DNA from: Terebella lapidaria
Lineage: Eukaryota; Annelida; Polychaeta; Terebellida; Terebellidae
DNA length: 64,000 nt
NCBI GenBank assembly: GCA_949152475.1
Contig: OX424564.1
Span: 24,054,165 to 24,118,164, forward strand
Direction of reading: 5' to 3'
The notes under the pieces are model-generated. The model did not search any database, was not told the origin of the DNA, and worked only from the letters and a program-made list of their open reading frames with translations. This document shows positions 1 through 10,339 of the stretch, piece by piece. Made by a program: the position numbers and the translations under genes. How positions within the stretch are numbered: the first letter of the stretch is position 1; each line of letters begins with the position of its first letter.

Positions 1-620
1 GATTCCAAAATAGCCGTAGCTGTCTTCCTTTTGGACCCAATAACTGATATACGAATGTACAGAAATAATTAGGAACTTTGAAGATACACAGCGAAACTAA
101 AATGCATGTGAGAATGGATTCAGCAGGCATGCCCAACCTGATATAGTGACACCGGGAGAGAGGGAGGGACGAGTGAATTACAAATCTAACTGACCAAGGA
201 GCAGGTTTACTAAATACTTTACATTATATTCAAAATAGTTGAATAAGTAATGAAACTGAATATCTGTAATAGACCAGCGGTAAATCAGTGATCAATAACA
301 AATTGATCAATTCCAAAATGTGTTGCTCATAATTGGATAAGTGATACACAAGGTACCATTAGTAGACCAGTAATAAACTAGAAATCAACAATAAATATAT
401 CAACAAATGATTTCATGTCAATTCGAACCAGTCTGACATGGCGACACTACAGAGGGAGCAAACTAAAGTGATGAGTAAATATGACTTTCAGAGACCGAGG
501 AGCTCGACTTCTAAATACATATTCACGTATTGGTGATAATCGGATATGCGATAAACAAGGTACCAAGTAATAAATCAGAAATCAATAATAAATATATCAA
601 TGAACGATCCCATGTTAATT
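1..620. repeat. Diverged direct duplication, flank of the LINE
   Basis: No coding signal is seen. Two stretches resemble each other: about 345-425 and 550-620 share an AAGGTACC-containing core followed by an AAATCAAYAATAAATATATCAA-like run. The preceding parts (about 140-225 and 433-520) also match loosely, with a gap in the second copy. I read this as an old imperfect tandem duplication into which the 3' end of the LINE was inserted near 620. The alignment is by eye and the ends are uncertain. Confidence 0.35.
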
Positions 621-672
621 TTATTCATGAATAGCAACTTGCGCAACGTTCATTTGTACATGTGACCACTGT

Positions 673-3600
673 TCATGCTGTTGAATACATGGATGACATG
701 TGGTTTTTCAATAGCTTTTTAAATTTGGCTCTTGAGTTATTGGTGCAGATTGAATGCGCTATAGAATTCCATATGACTGGGAATTTATAGAGAGGTAACC
801 TGTTGGCAAAGTCAGAGGAACTACGGAAGCGTAGAAGTACGGAAGCGTAGAAGGGCCACCCAGGAAAATTATTTTTTTTAAATTCCCGACTTAGTAACTC
901 GATAATATCGACTTAGTATCTCGATAATATCGACTTATAACTCGATAATATCGACTTAGTATCTCGATAATATCGAGTTAGCATCTCGATAATATCGAGT
1001 TAGTAACTCGATAATATCGACTTAGTAACTCGATAATATCGACCAAATATTTTAGGGTTGTCCGGTCCATGTGTACATGTATGTATAATGTACATGGGTA
1101 ACCATTAACGACTGTGTCAATTGGCGTATATGTCCACGTGTGAACATTGAAATAAATGATATCTAAAATGAAAACTTTCCCCTCTGATGTAAATATCAAT
1201 TACATTAATTACATAATAGAGTTCTAACAGTATTTGACCCTCATATAAAATCAGTAATGTTTATTTGTTTTCTCATTATGTATTTGCACAAGCAGACTAT
1301 ACATCATGTGCTGTGATTTGAGTCGAGATACTAAGTCGATATTATCGAGTTACTAAGTCGATATTATCGAGATACTAACTCGATATTATCGAGTTACTAA
1401 GTCGATATTATCGAGATACTAACTCGATATTATCGACTTACTAACTCGGGAATTTGAAAAAAATAAATCTTCCTGTGCCTGATCCACTCTTAAGTCGATA
1501 TTATCGAGATACTAAGTCGATATTATCGAGATACTAAGTCGATATTATCGAGTTACTAAGTCGGGAATTTAAAAAAAAAATTTCCTGGGTGGCCCTTCTA
1601 CGCTTCCGTAGAGGAACACCGTTTGATACATAATTCATTTGACTGTCGAGTTGTATGAGATTGTTGAATTTCATAGTTGTATCTAAATGTATTGGAGAAT
1701 GATATTGGAAGATTAGCTGTTGTGAAATCATGCATGAACATGCCTACTTCATATTTGTACTGATCTGTAAGCTTAAGGATGTTGGACCTTTTGAATAGTG
1801 GTTCAGTATGACAATTATATTTGGCGTTATTTATGGTTCTTATGGCACGTTTTTGAAGGACGATTGTTCTTTGAAGATTTGAAGGGGAGGCATTACCCCA
1901 GGCGATAATTCCATAAGTAATATAGGGATGTATTAATGCATAATATAAAGTTGTAAGGCTCTCAGGTGGCAAATGACGTTTTACTTGTTTAATTTGGTAT
2001 AATGCCCTGGATATTTTGTTATTAATGTGTCGTAGATGATATTTCCAACAAAGTGTCTCATCGATATTTAAGCCCAAGAATTTGGTATATTCTTCCTTTT
2101 GATCTGCCCCAATTCGAGATAATGGTATGCCGTTTATTGCTAAAATCAAATTATCAAAATTGCTCTTGTGATATGGTGTTCGCAGTACTATGTATTTCGT
2201 TTTTTTGGCATTGAGTGATAATTTGTTGGCACAAAACCACTGGTATAATTTGTTGGCCTCAATATTTGCTTCCTTATACAGAACATTAATATCACTATGT
2301 GATAAGAATAGGGATGTGTCATCAGCATAAGAGAGTATGTTCGCCGTTGTTGCGTTCGGAATATCATTTACGTATATGAGGTAAAGAAGTGGCCCTAAAA
2401 TCGAACCCTGAGGCACTCCACATTTAATTTGGGCAACATCAGATTTAACGTTATCAAATTCTACGAATTGTTTTCTATCCTCCAAATAATTTTCGATCCA
2501 TCGATTCGCAACCCCTCTAAGGCCATAAATTTCTAGCTTTTTCAATAAAATATCGTGTTTAATAACGTCAAATGCCTTAGAGAGGTCACAGAAGACAGAA
2601 AGCGTAAGTTGTTTTGGAGAAGAATTATTTGCATCGGCACAAGCATTTAACAGATGAATGATTGGATGTATCGTTGAATGTTTGGGACGAAACCCGTATT
2701 GATGCTTGTAGAATAAATTTTAACTATTGAAAAATCCAATAATTTTATTGAACATGATTTTTTCCAATACTTTCGAGAATGCCGGTAGCAAGCTTACTGG
2801 TCTATAATTAGATAATTTGTCATTATCAGATGCTTTATAAATAGGAATTACTTTCGCAATTTTCATTTGACTAGGAACAATTCCAGTTTCAAGAGATCTA
2901 TTCAATATGTATGTAAATGGGGCAATAATGTTTCTAATTGTGAGTTTCATAATTTTACTTGATAAGCCGTCATGTCCAGTGCTAGTTTTTGGCTTTAGTT
3001 TATCAACTATCTCTAATACCTGATGTTGTTCAACAGATTCTAGAAAAATACTATTTGGGTTCCTAAGGGGCATGTAATCATAATAATGTTTGGATGATGG
3101 GGGCACATTGTCTCCTGTCGATTTACCTATATCCGCAAAATATTTATTAAATTCTTCGGCTATCAATTTTTTATCTGATATGGTTTTATTATTTATTAAA
3201 AAAAATTGTGGAAAGCCAGATTTGTCGTTTTGTTTACCAATGGCTGTTCTGATGATTTGCCAAGTTCGTTTCATGTCATTTTGATTCAGTGCTAGCATAT
3301 GCTTGTAGTAGTTTGTCCTTAATGTATGTTTCAACTTATTATACGAATTTATGTAGTTTTTATAATGTGTAATATTATTCATAGTCGGGAATTTCAATTT
3401 TTTTTTCAGAAGTTTGGATTTAGTTCTCATTGATGTCATCAATCCGACAGTTACCCAAGGCTCAATTTTATTATATCTTTTATTTGGCACATACTTTTTT
3501 AGCGGAAATGCTTGTTCATAGGCTTGAATGTATAACTGGCAAAATATATTATAAGCTTTATCTGGGCAATATTCATTGTAAATTTGCGAAAAGTCTAATT

Positions 3601-4420
3601 GATTCAGATAGTTTTTGAATTTATCTATAGTTCTGTCTGTTATAATACGTTTTTCAATGACTTTGTTTTCTTTATGTTTCCCTTTACCCTCAATTATACA
3701 AAATGTTCCAAAATGATCAGCAACATCAGTTATGATAATCCCGGAGGTCGTTTTTGAGATATTATTGTTTGTGTACATGTGATCAATTAGGGTTGCTGAG
3801 GAGTGACTTATTCGAGTTGGTTTTGTTATAGTAGGAATAAATGATCGTGAGAATAAATTTTCTACATATTCGTTAGTTTTTGGGTGCGTTTTGTGTTTCA
3901 GTAAGTCTATGTTGACGTCCCCCATTATTAAACACTGTTTATTTTCATTGTTTATAATATCAAATATATCTTGTATGGTAGATGAGAAAATATCAATATC
4001 CGCTCGTGGTTGTGTGTTTGGTCTGTAAATAACACCTACAATACTGCCACATAGAGAGTTTGATTTATTCATGACTTCAATAAATAGGGACTCATATATA
4101 TGGGGAATGAAAACACTCAGATCTTCTCTTACTTTAAAATGCAGATTATCCTTTACAAATAGCCCAACACCCCCACGGTTATCATCCTCTCGACATCGAG
4201 TGATAAGTTTGCAATAGCCAGGTAATACAAGTCTCGTGTCCTTACTACAATTAAAAACTTCGCTGAGTCCAATAAAATCGAGACCGAAACTTTCCCCATT
4301 TATTTGATTAATTAATTCTGTAAAAGAGTTCCAATTTGAAGTCAAGCTGCGACAATTCAAGTGAAAGTAAGATTTACTACTCTGTTTGCACCCTCTGAGC
4401 ATATGCTTGAAATCAATCAT
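673..4420 (-). pseudogene. LINE endonuclease-reverse transcriptase ORF, interrupted
   Basis: The first open block (4420 to 2720) has endonuclease landmarks: NCRSL near residue 22, LSE near 54, IYRPN near 131, GDVNIDL near 167 and LIDH near 211. The start of the reverse transcriptase follows, with TGHDG near 478 and NYRPVSLLP near 535. A single in-frame TAA at 2720-2722 interrupts it. The same frame then stays open through DLSKAFD, GVPQGSILGPLL and the catalytic YADDT. At 1610 the frame runs into the nested element. Resuming at 821 the LINE frame continues through RLPLYKFPVIWNSI to a stop at 673-675. The insert plus its duplication is 796 bp, and taking it out keeps the frame exactly. The whole would be about 980 codons, normal for such an ORF. 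It supplied nicking and target-primed reverse transcription. Confidence 0.88.
822..1610. mobile_element. TIR element filled with palindromic 22-bp repeats, nested in the LINE
   Basis: The ends are inverted copies of TACGGAAGCGTAGAAGGGCC, followed on each side by CACCCAGG, an A/T run and AATTCCCGACTTA. GAGGAAC occurs directly at both flanks (815-821 and 1611-1617), giving a 7-bp target duplication, or 8 bp if the shared terminal A is counted. The left terminus has a 16-bp tandem duplication (822-853). Inside each end lie arrays of a 22-bp unit with the self-complementary core CGATAATATCGA, at about 896-1042 and 1322-1560, arranged head to head around a non-repetitive centre. The right arm contains a second degraded copy of the terminal sequence near 1449-1480. 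There is no coding capacity. It is a non-autonomous MITE-like element; the superfamily is undetermined. Confidence 0.85.
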
Positions 4421-4421
4421 T

Positions 4422-6876
4422 GCAGATTGGCGGTCCTACACATACAGATTGGCGGTCCTACACACGCAGATTGGCGGTCCTACACATGCAGATTGGCGGT
4501 CCTACACATGCAGATTGGCGGTCCTACACACGCAGATTGGCGGTCCTACACACGCAGATTGGCGGTCCTACACATACAGATTGGCGGTCCTACACACGCA
4601 GATTGGCAGTCCTACACATGCAGATTGGCGGTCCTACACATGCAGATTGGCGGTCCTACACACGCAGATTGGCGGTCCTACACACGCAGATTGGCGGTCC
4701 TACACACGCAGATTGGCGGTCCTACACATGCAGATTGGCGGTCCTACACACGCAGATTGGCGGTCCTACACACGCAGATTGGCGGTCCTACACATGCAGA
4801 TTGGCGGTCCTACACATGCAGATTGGCGGTCCTACACACGCAGATTGGCGGTCCTACACATGCAGATTGGCGGTCCTACACATGCAGATTGGCGGTCCTA
4901 CACACGCAGATTGGCGGTCCTACACACGCAGATTGGCGGTCCTACACATACAGATTGGCGGTCCTATACATGCAGATTGGCGGTCCTACACACGCAGATT
5001 GGCAGTCCTACACATGCAGATTGGCGGTCCTACACATGCAGATTGGCGGTCCTACACATACAGATTGGCGGTCCTACACACGCAGATTGGCAGTCCTACA
5101 CATGCAGATTGGCGGTCCTATACATGCAGATTGGCGGTCCTACACACGCAGATTGGCGGTCCTACACACGCAGATTGGCGGTCCTACACATACAGATTGG
5201 CGGTCCTACACACGCAGATTGGCGGTCCTACACACGCAGATTGACGGTCCTACACACGCAGATTGGCGGTCCTACACATGCAGATTGGCGGTCCTATACA
5301 TGCAGATTGGCGGTCCTACACACGCAGATTGGCGGTCCTACACATGCAGATTGGCGGTCCTACACATACAGATTGGCGGTCCTACACACGCAGATTGGCG
5401 GTCCTACACACGCAGATTGACGGTCCTACACACGCAGATTGGCGGTCCTACACACGCAGATTGACGGTCCTACACATGCAGATTGGCGGTCTTACACACG
5501 CAGATTGGCGGTCTTACACACGCAGATTGGCGGTCCTACACATACAGATTGGCGGTCCTACACACGCAGATTGGCGGTCCTACACACGCAGATTGGCGGT
5601 CCTACACATACAGATTGGCGGTCCTACACATGCAGATTGGCGGTCCTACACATACAGATTGGCGGTCCTACACATACAGATTGGCGGTCCTACACACGCA
5701 GATTGGCGGTCCTACACACGCAGATTGGCGGTCCTACACACGCAGATTGACGGTCCTACACATGCAGATTGGCGGTCCTACACATGCGGATTGGCGGTCC
5801 TACACATACAGATTGGCGGTCCTACACACGCAGATTGGCAGTCCTACACATGCAGATTGGCGGTCCTACACATGCAGATTGGCGGTCCTACACATACAGA
5901 TTGGCGGTCCTACACACGCAGATTGGCGGTCTTACACACGCAGATTGGCGGTCCTACACATACAGATTGGCGGTCCTACACATGCAGATTGGCGGTCCTA
6001 CACATGCAGATTGGCGGTCCTACACATACAGATTGGCGGTCCTACACACGCAGATTGGCGGTCTTACACACGCAGATTGGCGGTCCTACACATACAGATT
6101 GGCGGTCCTATACATGCAGATTGGCGGTCCTATACATGCAGATTGGCGGTCCTACACATACAGATTGACGGTCCTACACATGCAGATTGGCGGTCCTACA
6201 CATACAGATTGGCGGTCCTACACACGCAGATTGGCAGTCCTACACATGCAGATTGGCGGTCCTATACATGCAGATTGGCGGTCCTACACACGCAGATTGG
6301 CGGTCCTACACATGCAGATTGGCGGTCCTACACATACAGATTGGCGGTCCTACACACGCAGATTGGCGGTCCTACACACGCAGATTGACGGTCCTACACA
6401 CGCAGATTGGCGGTCCTAAACACGCAGATTGACGGTCCTACACATGCAGATTGGCGGTCTTACACACGCAGATTGGCGGTCTTACACACGCAGATTGGCG
6501 GTCCTACACATACAGATTGGCGGTCCTACACACGCAGATTGGCGGTCCTACACACGCAGATTGGCGGTCCTACACACGCAGATTGGCGGTCCTATACACG
6601 CAGATTCGCGGTCCTACACACGCAGATTGGCGGTCCTACACATGCAGATTAGCGGTCCTGCACACGCAGATTGGCGGTCCTACACATGCAGATTGGCGGT
6701 CCTACACACGCAGATTGGCGGTCCTGCACACGCAGATTGGCGGTCCTACACACGCAGATTGGCGGTCCTACACATGCAGATTGGCGGTCCTACACATGCA
6801 GATTGGCGGTCCTGCACACGCAGATTGGCGGTCCTACACACGCAGATTGGCGGTCCTATACATGCAGATTGGCGGT
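4422..6876. repeat. 22-bp satellite, 111 units plus 13 bp, inside the LINE
   Basis: The unit is GCAGATTGGCGGTCCTACACAY. The array starts with GCAGATTGGCGGT at 4422 and ends with the same 13 bases at 6864-6876. The interval between these two is 2442 bases, exactly 111 x 22, so there is no net indel in the array. Variation is by substitution: the ACACG position alternates among ACACG, ACATG and ACATA. Rarer variants are GGCAGT, TTGACGGT, CCTATACAT and GGTCTT. Blocks of variants recur at long distance: 5091 onward matches 6235 onward (52 units apart) and 5421 onward matches 6389 onward (44 units apart), so multi-unit blocks were duplicated. Long open frames on the plus strand are by-products of this periodicity. 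Confidence 0.98.
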
Positions 6877-7060
6877 TAAAAACAACGAAACTCATACACG
6901 TCACAGTGTAAATATGGGGAGTGCATCGATTAGAGAAATAGTTGCTAAACAGAATCAGGGTCAGGCTCATTGTCAAGGTCAAGAGGAGAATTATCTGGAG
7001 TAAAGGGAGCAATTCTCCATAAGGGTGCTATCACTCATGACAACCAGCTGTTAGTCGGCA
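6877..7060 (-). pseudogene. Probable N-terminal LINE coding segment beyond the satellite
   Basis: On the minus strand one frame reads PDNSPLDLDNEPDPDS and then stops. A neighbouring frame reads NYFSNRCTPHIYTV and runs through FNRQSA into the satellite. The DPDSN-YF pattern is typical of the stretch just upstream of the endonuclease in CR1-like ORFs. Because 111 x 22 is divisible by three, this second frame is the same frame as the ATG at 4420. I therefore infer that LINE coding sequence lies on both sides of the satellite, with one frameshift between the two pieces. A short ATG-led peptide (MSDSTLMENCSLYS) precedes it. An alternative is 5' untranslated LINE sequence. Confidence 0.5.
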
Positions 7061-7112
7061 CGGCCTGCAAAGATCAACTACACATAATACTTGAATTCGA
7101 TTGTTCCCATAT

Positions 7113-8377
7113 TGTATAGAGGCACACTACTGCGGTGTATAGAGGCACACTACTGCGGTGTATAGAGGCAAACTACTGCGGTGTATAGAGGCACACTACT
7201 CCGGTGTATAGAGGCACACTACTCCGGTGTATAGAGGCACACTACTGCGGTGTATAGAGGCACACTACTGCGGTGTATAGAGGCACACTACTCCGGTGTA
7301 TAGAGGCACACTACTGCGGTGTATAGAGGCACACTACTGCGGTGTATAGAGGCACACTACTCCGGTGTATAGAGGCACACTACTGCGGTGTATAGAGGCA
7401 AACTACTGCGGTGTATAGAGGCACACTACTCCGGTGTATAGAGGCACACTACTCCGGTGTATAGAGGCACACTACTGCGGTGTATAGAGGCACACTACTG
7501 CGGTGTATAGAGGCACACTACTCCGGTGTATAGAGGCACACTACTGCGGTGTATAGAGGCACACTACTGCGGTGTATAGAGGCACACTACTCCGGTGTAT
7601 AGAGGCACACTACTCCGGTGTATAGAGGCACACTACTGCGGTGTATAGAGGCACACTACTCCGGTGTATAGAGGCACACTACTCCGGTGTATAGAGGCAC
7701 ACTACTCCGGTGTATAGAGGCACACTACTCCGGTGTATAGAGGCACACTACTCCGGTGTATAGAGGCACACTACTCCGGTGTATAGAGGCACACTACTCC
7801 GGTGTATAGAGGCACACTACTCCGGTGTATAGAGGCACACTACTGCGGTGTATAGAGGCACACTACTCCGGTGTATAGAGGCACACTACTCCGGTGTATA
7901 GAGGCACACTACTCCGGTGTATAGAGGCACACTACTGCGCTGTATAGAGGCACACTACTCCGGTGTATAGAGGCACACTACTCCGGTGTATAGAGGCACA
8001 CTACTGCGGTGTATAGAGGCACACTACTCCGGTGTATAGAGGCACACTACTCCGGTGTATAGAGGCACACTACTCCGGTGTATAGAGGCACACTACTCCG
8101 GTGTATAGAGGCACACTACTGCGGTGTATAGAGGCACACTACTCCGGTGTATAGAGGCACACTACTCCGGTGTATAGAGGCACACTACTCCGGTGTATAG
8201 AGGCACACTACTCCGGTGTATAGAGGCACACTACTCCGGTGTATAGAGGCACACTACTGCGGTGTATAGAGGCACACTACTGCGGTGTATAGAGGCACAC
8301 TACTGCGGTGTATAGAGGCACACTACTCCGGTGTATAGAGGCACACTACTCCAGTGTATAGAGGCAAACTACTCCGG
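7113..8377. repeat. 23-bp satellite, 55 units
   Basis: The unit is TGTATAGAGGCACACTACTSCGG, where S is G or C. The first unit starts at 7113 and the last at 8355. The difference of 1242 is exactly 54 x 23, so no indels have accumulated. Nearly all variation is the G/C choice at one position; a few units carry GGCAAAC. The early part has a ten-unit higher-order period: the GGCAAAC unit near 7164 recurs near 7394, 230 bases on, with the same order of G and C units after it. Later units are mainly the C type. It is unrelated in sequence to the 22-bp satellite only 240 bp away. Confidence 0.98.
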
Positions 8378-8379
8378 TG

Positions 8380-8636
8380 CGCTATTACGGCTTCTATTTC
8401 TTGGAAGATTTGTGATGTGCCTCTTGGACAGGACAATCTGAGTAGACAGATACGATCTAAAACATATAATCTGCGCTCGTTCATCATGGGAGATTAAAAT
8501 AGTTATATATGTATAGGAAAATGGTAAAACGTGAATATTCAATTATATTTGGATCTATTGAGTAGCTCCACAAGGTTTCACAACTCCCAAGACCTACTAT
8601 CACTGTTCAAATAACATGGCAGAATGACGACGCCTG
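8380..8636. other. Unassigned spacer
   Basis: This is unique-looking AT-rich sequence between the 23-bp satellite and the channel-gene relic. I see no ORF, repeat or regulatory motif that I can support. Confidence 0.5.
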
Positions 8637-8817
8637 TATGATGGGTACAGCTTCCGATGTGTGAGGAACACTCTCCGTCAGCGCCAGGATGAAGACAGTC
8701 AAGGAGAGCAGGAGAGTCTCTCCGGAGTCTGACGGCAGCCACAGAACCATCAGCACCAGAGCCGACAGGATCGGCAAGAGACACCGATCTCTGACCTGCT
8801 CTGTAGTACAAAGGTTT
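8637..8817 (-). pseudogene. Decayed fragment of a nicotinic acetylcholine receptor-type (Cys-loop) subunit gene, M1-M3 region
   Basis: The minus strand encodes LLPILSALVLMVLWLPSD, SGE, then LLSLTVFILALTESVPHTSE and AVPII. This is the M1 end, the LPSDSGE loop, M2 (lining the ion pore) and the start of the M2-M3 loop of acetylcholine-gated channel subunits. KPLYY, the motif expected just before M1, lies upstream at 8803-8817 but in another frame and with about ten extra bases. About six or seven residues normally found between SGE and LLSLTVF are missing. The sequence before KPLYY ends in TTTAG, which could be an old splice acceptor. After AVPII the frame soon stops with no clear donor. No other subunit exons are visible nearby. 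I read it as one decayed exon. Confidence 0.75.
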
Positions 8818-9250
8818 CTAAATATGATCATGACAAACTGCATCAGAATAATTCCATGCATTGTTTAAATTGGTTTTTACTGTTCAGTATTGATGGTAGG
8901 AGTCGTTTCTCAATATTCCAAATTATTTCACCGTCTGTTAGATCAATTATCATAACTCCGACCTTTTGGTTTTCAACACCCGACTCTGCTAATAGCTTTG
9001 TTGACGTGCATTCTAGTTATTACTGGCTGCCGATGAGGAATTAATTTGACAAATCATCATACAATGTCATAACGCTGGAGAAATACTGACTACTAAAGAA
9101 TATCGATTCATCCTATCCATAAACAGTATATACAACAGCATGTTATGACTTATTGATTGTTGAAGAAATCATTATCCCCCCAACAAATGTTTTTCATCGA
9201 TGCTCACAGCCTCCTGGTTATCATCCCGCCGCTAATATTGCCTAGAAAGT
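8818..9250. promoter_or_regulatory. Spacer and presumed 5' flank of the fucosyltransferase gene
   Basis: No gene is seen. This is the presumed 5' leader and promoter side of the fucosyltransferase at 9251. I see no convincing TATA box or CpG-rich promoter, and an upstream noncoding exon cannot be excluded. An in-frame TAA at 9233-9235 precedes the chosen start. Confidence 0.3.
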
Positions 9251-10339
9251 ATGGATGTTACAAAGCTGTCTTGTACATGTGTACTCGGGCCTATACTAGC
9301 TGTGTGCCTTGTATTTCTGAGGCTCGTGGAAATACCAACAAAGTATGGCATTTTCAAAGGAGTGTTCTTCGAATCAGCACAAACTTTCTTTGAAATACAC
9401 AACAATAGAACAGCATGGAGTACATCGACCAAAATGAATAGATCAACTGGTCAAAGTAGCAGAAGCAACCCGGACATGGTTGACTCCGAGCCAGAACACC
9501 GAGCCCAGGAACGCTTGTACATTACAGTCCAGACTGCAGGACGACTGGGTAACCAGATGTTTGAGTATGCCGCCCTGCTGTCTATCTCGTCACGACACAA
9601 GGTCTGGAGACCATACCTCCATCCCCTGACCTCGCCACTGCTGAGTAAGACCTTCCCGGCCCTCTCCATACCCACCGTCAACATCAGTCTCATCAACGAC
9701 ATAAAGATCAAGCTGCAATCCGACAGAGCAGCTGACATTAAGATGTTACCAAAAAGGAACATTACCTTGACCGGATACGCACAATCGTTCACGTACTTCA
9801 CCGGCCTGGAAGAGCGTCTGAGGACAGAGTTCCAGTTCTCGAGAGCCGTCGTCCAAACAGCGCAGGAGTTTTTCAGGAACAGCACGCCACCAGACTGGAG
9901 AGACGCTCCGATGACGCGAGTGGGTATCCAGGTGAGGAGGACGGACCAGTTCACGCATAACACAATGCGGCGAGGACAGATCCCCTACCCGCCCTCTTAC
10001 TTCCACCACGCCATGGACTACTTCAGGCGCCGCCACGACCGTCTCCAGTTCATCGTGGCCAGTGACGACCTGGACTGGTGTCGTCAGCACATCCGCGCTA
10101 GGGACGTCGTCTTCGCCGGCTTGAATTTTGCGGAGGACTTGGCGATAATGACCATGTGTGACCACGTGATTATCTCGCCTGGCACGTACAGCTGGTGGGC
10201 TGGCTGGCTTTGTAAGGGCACAACGGTCTATTACGGGGTCTTTCCACAATCTAGGACAAGGTTCGCAAGGTTCTTCGCCAGTGGTCTCTGGATTCCACCA
10301 CCCAAATCAAAATACAATAACTGGGTGCCGATCATTTAA
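9251..10339 (+). CDS. Galactoside alpha-1,2-fucosyltransferase-like protein (GT11 family), single exon
   Basis: This 362-residue type II Golgi-like enzyme is predicted to transfer fucose from GDP-fucose to a terminal galactose. A short cytoplasmic N-terminus and one membrane anchor (about residues 8-26) lead into a stem (30-90) and a lumenal catalytic domain. GT11 motifs in order are AGRLGNQMF at 96-104, GIQVRRTDQ at 225-233 (the HVRRGD-type motif), FIVASDDLDWC at 268-278, and EDLAIMTMCDHVIISPGTYS followed by WWAGWL at 295-320. Five N-glycosylation sequons are present (residues 52, 63, 144, 170, 210). Length matches vertebrate FUT1/FUT2 (about 340-365). The ATG is the first after an in-frame stop at 9233. 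There is no intron in the ORF. The acceptor sugar cannot be read from sequence. The ORF looks intact and is more GC-rich than its surroundings. Confidence 0.93.
   Translation: MDVTKLSCTCVLGPILAVCLVFLRLVEIPTKYGIFKGVFFESAQTFFEIHNNRTAWSTSTKMNRSTGQSSRSNPDMVDSEPEHRAQERLYITVQTAGRLGNQMFEYAALLSISSRHKVWRPYLHPLTSPLLSKTFPALSIPTVNISLINDIKIKLQSDRAADIKMLPKRNITLTGYAQSFTYFTGLEERLRTEFQFSRAVVQTAQEFFRNSTPPDWRDAPMTRVGIQVRRTDQFTHNTMRRGQIPYPPSYFHHAMDYFRRRHDRLQFIVASDDLDWCRQHIRARDVVFAGLNFAEDLAIMTMCDHVIISPGTYSWWAGWLCKGTTVYYGVFPQSRTRFARFFASGLWIPPPKSKYNNWVPII

Larger units (their letters stand above)
621..7060 (-). mobile_element. CR1/L2/Jockey-like non-LTR retrotransposon (LINE) carrying two internal expansions
   Basis: A single LINE on the minus strand accounts for this stretch. 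It holds an AP-type endonuclease followed by a reverse transcriptase and a C-terminal tail, then a short 3' region ending near 620. Two later events enlarge it: a 789-bp inverted-repeat element at 822-1610 and a 2.4-kb 22-bp satellite at 4422-6876. Removing both leaves one near-continuous reading frame. No poly(A) tail is evident at the 3' end, which suits the CR1/L2 group rather than L1, but the clade cannot be fixed without a tree. The 5' boundary is not visible: LINE-like coding sequence is last recognisable near 7040, just before the next satellite. The copy looks dead. Confidence 0.78.

Noticed and set aside
4361-6911. Many overlapping plus-strand ORFs of up to 367 codons (ADWRSYTRRLAVLHTQIGGP repeats)
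   Set aside because: All lie within the 22-bp satellite, whose plus-strand frames are open by sequence accident. The 22-residue periodicity is simply three DNA units, and there is no splice or promoter evidence.
4422-8377. CRISPR-like appearance of short regular repeats
   Set aside because: The units are contiguous with no unique spacers, and the context is eukaryotic.
9451-10249. Minus-strand ORFs of 170 and 167 codons
   Set aside because: They are shadows of the fucosyltransferase coding sequence.
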